From Prevotellaceae bacterium UBA3627 (lineage in GTDB: Bacteria > Bacteroidota > Bacteroidia > Bacteroidales > Bacteroidaceae): a DNA stretch of 31,018 nucleotides. The notes under the pieces were generated by a model, which saw nothing but the letters and a program-made list of their open reading frames with translations, did no database searches and was not told where the DNA came from. The stretch's first letter is position 1. Each line of letters begins with the position of its first letter. This document shows positions 30,968 through 31,018 of this stretch, one piece after another. A program made the position numbers and the translations under genes. The stretch is from the NCBI GenBank assembly GCA_002373375.1, contig DFLE01000012.1, positions 1 to 31,018 on the forward strand. The letters run 5' to 3'.

Positions 30968-31018
30968 GACAAATGGGGCGCGACCTTATAAATAAAGAAC
31001 GTAATGTCTTAACTACTG

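Overview
The window comes from a Bacteroidales chromosome, most likely a Prevotella-type (Prevotellaceae) gut or rumen anaerobe. Four things support this: repeated matches to the Bacteroidetes promoter (TTTG, about 19-21 bp, TAnnTTTG); few Shine-Dalgarno sites; many Bacteroidetes-typical secreted proteins and lipoproteins (GH28, CE8, GH43, a DUF2027/Smr protein, a DUF4465 fragment); and an IntDOT-like integrase. No species can be named from sequence alone.

Positions 1-4600. The 3' end of a tRNA and its terminator open the window. After about 570 bp without a gene, a perfect Bacteroidetes promoter (657-687) drives a non-coding RNA. The end of that RNA is interrupted by a minimal integrated element of 3,412 bp, bounded by a 17-bp direct repeat (811-827 and 4223-4239). 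The element holds only a tyrosine recombinase, a replication-initiator-like protein and a tiny NUMOD3-like protein. Strong stems to the right of the element (4240-4528), ending in an intrinsic terminator, suggest that the element split a roughly 420-nt structured RNA.

Positions 4606-7453 form a tight four-gene operon of exported proteins: a TolB-like propeller, two lipoproteins and an outer-membrane beta-barrel. A gene-poor stretch follows, with four 14-bp repeats at an exact 32-bp period (7710-7819). A minus-strand pair then encodes a secreted histidine phosphatase (MINPP/phytase-like) and an exported flavin-reductase-like protein.

Positions 9900-19250. An intergenic stretch with clustered inverted repeats precedes a DUF2027/Smr gene. 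A nuclease-GH28 pair faces divergently from glnS-TPR-DedA. Between DedA and radA lies a candidate 98-nt sRNA whose terminator U-tract overlaps the radA promoter; the radA mRNA may be nearly leaderless.

Positions 19262-22720 hold a DUF4465 remnant, an 823-aa pectinesterase, a repeat-flanked spacer and tRNA-Ser(CGA), whose 5' leader contains a duplicated hairpin module. GH28, CE8 and GH43 together indicate breakdown of pectin and plant cell wall.

Positions 22761-28577 hold the most unusual locus. It encodes a NitT/TauT-type ABC transporter, an anaerobic Ni-CO dehydrogenase homologue (CooS) with two histidine-rich N-terminal tracts, an FmdE-family protein and an ECF-type S-component-like membrane protein, all on the minus strand. 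In CooS every B- and D-cluster cysteine and most C-cluster ligands are in place. However, the ligand matching Cys333 of the Carboxydothermus enzyme is Asp414, and the proton-relay histidines after the first are replaced. No CooF, CooC or acetyl-CoA synthase gene is in the window. This looks like a divergent CooS clade with its own transport and metal-handling partners, possibly not a classical CO oxidiser. A lipoprotein and a GH43 enzyme close the window.
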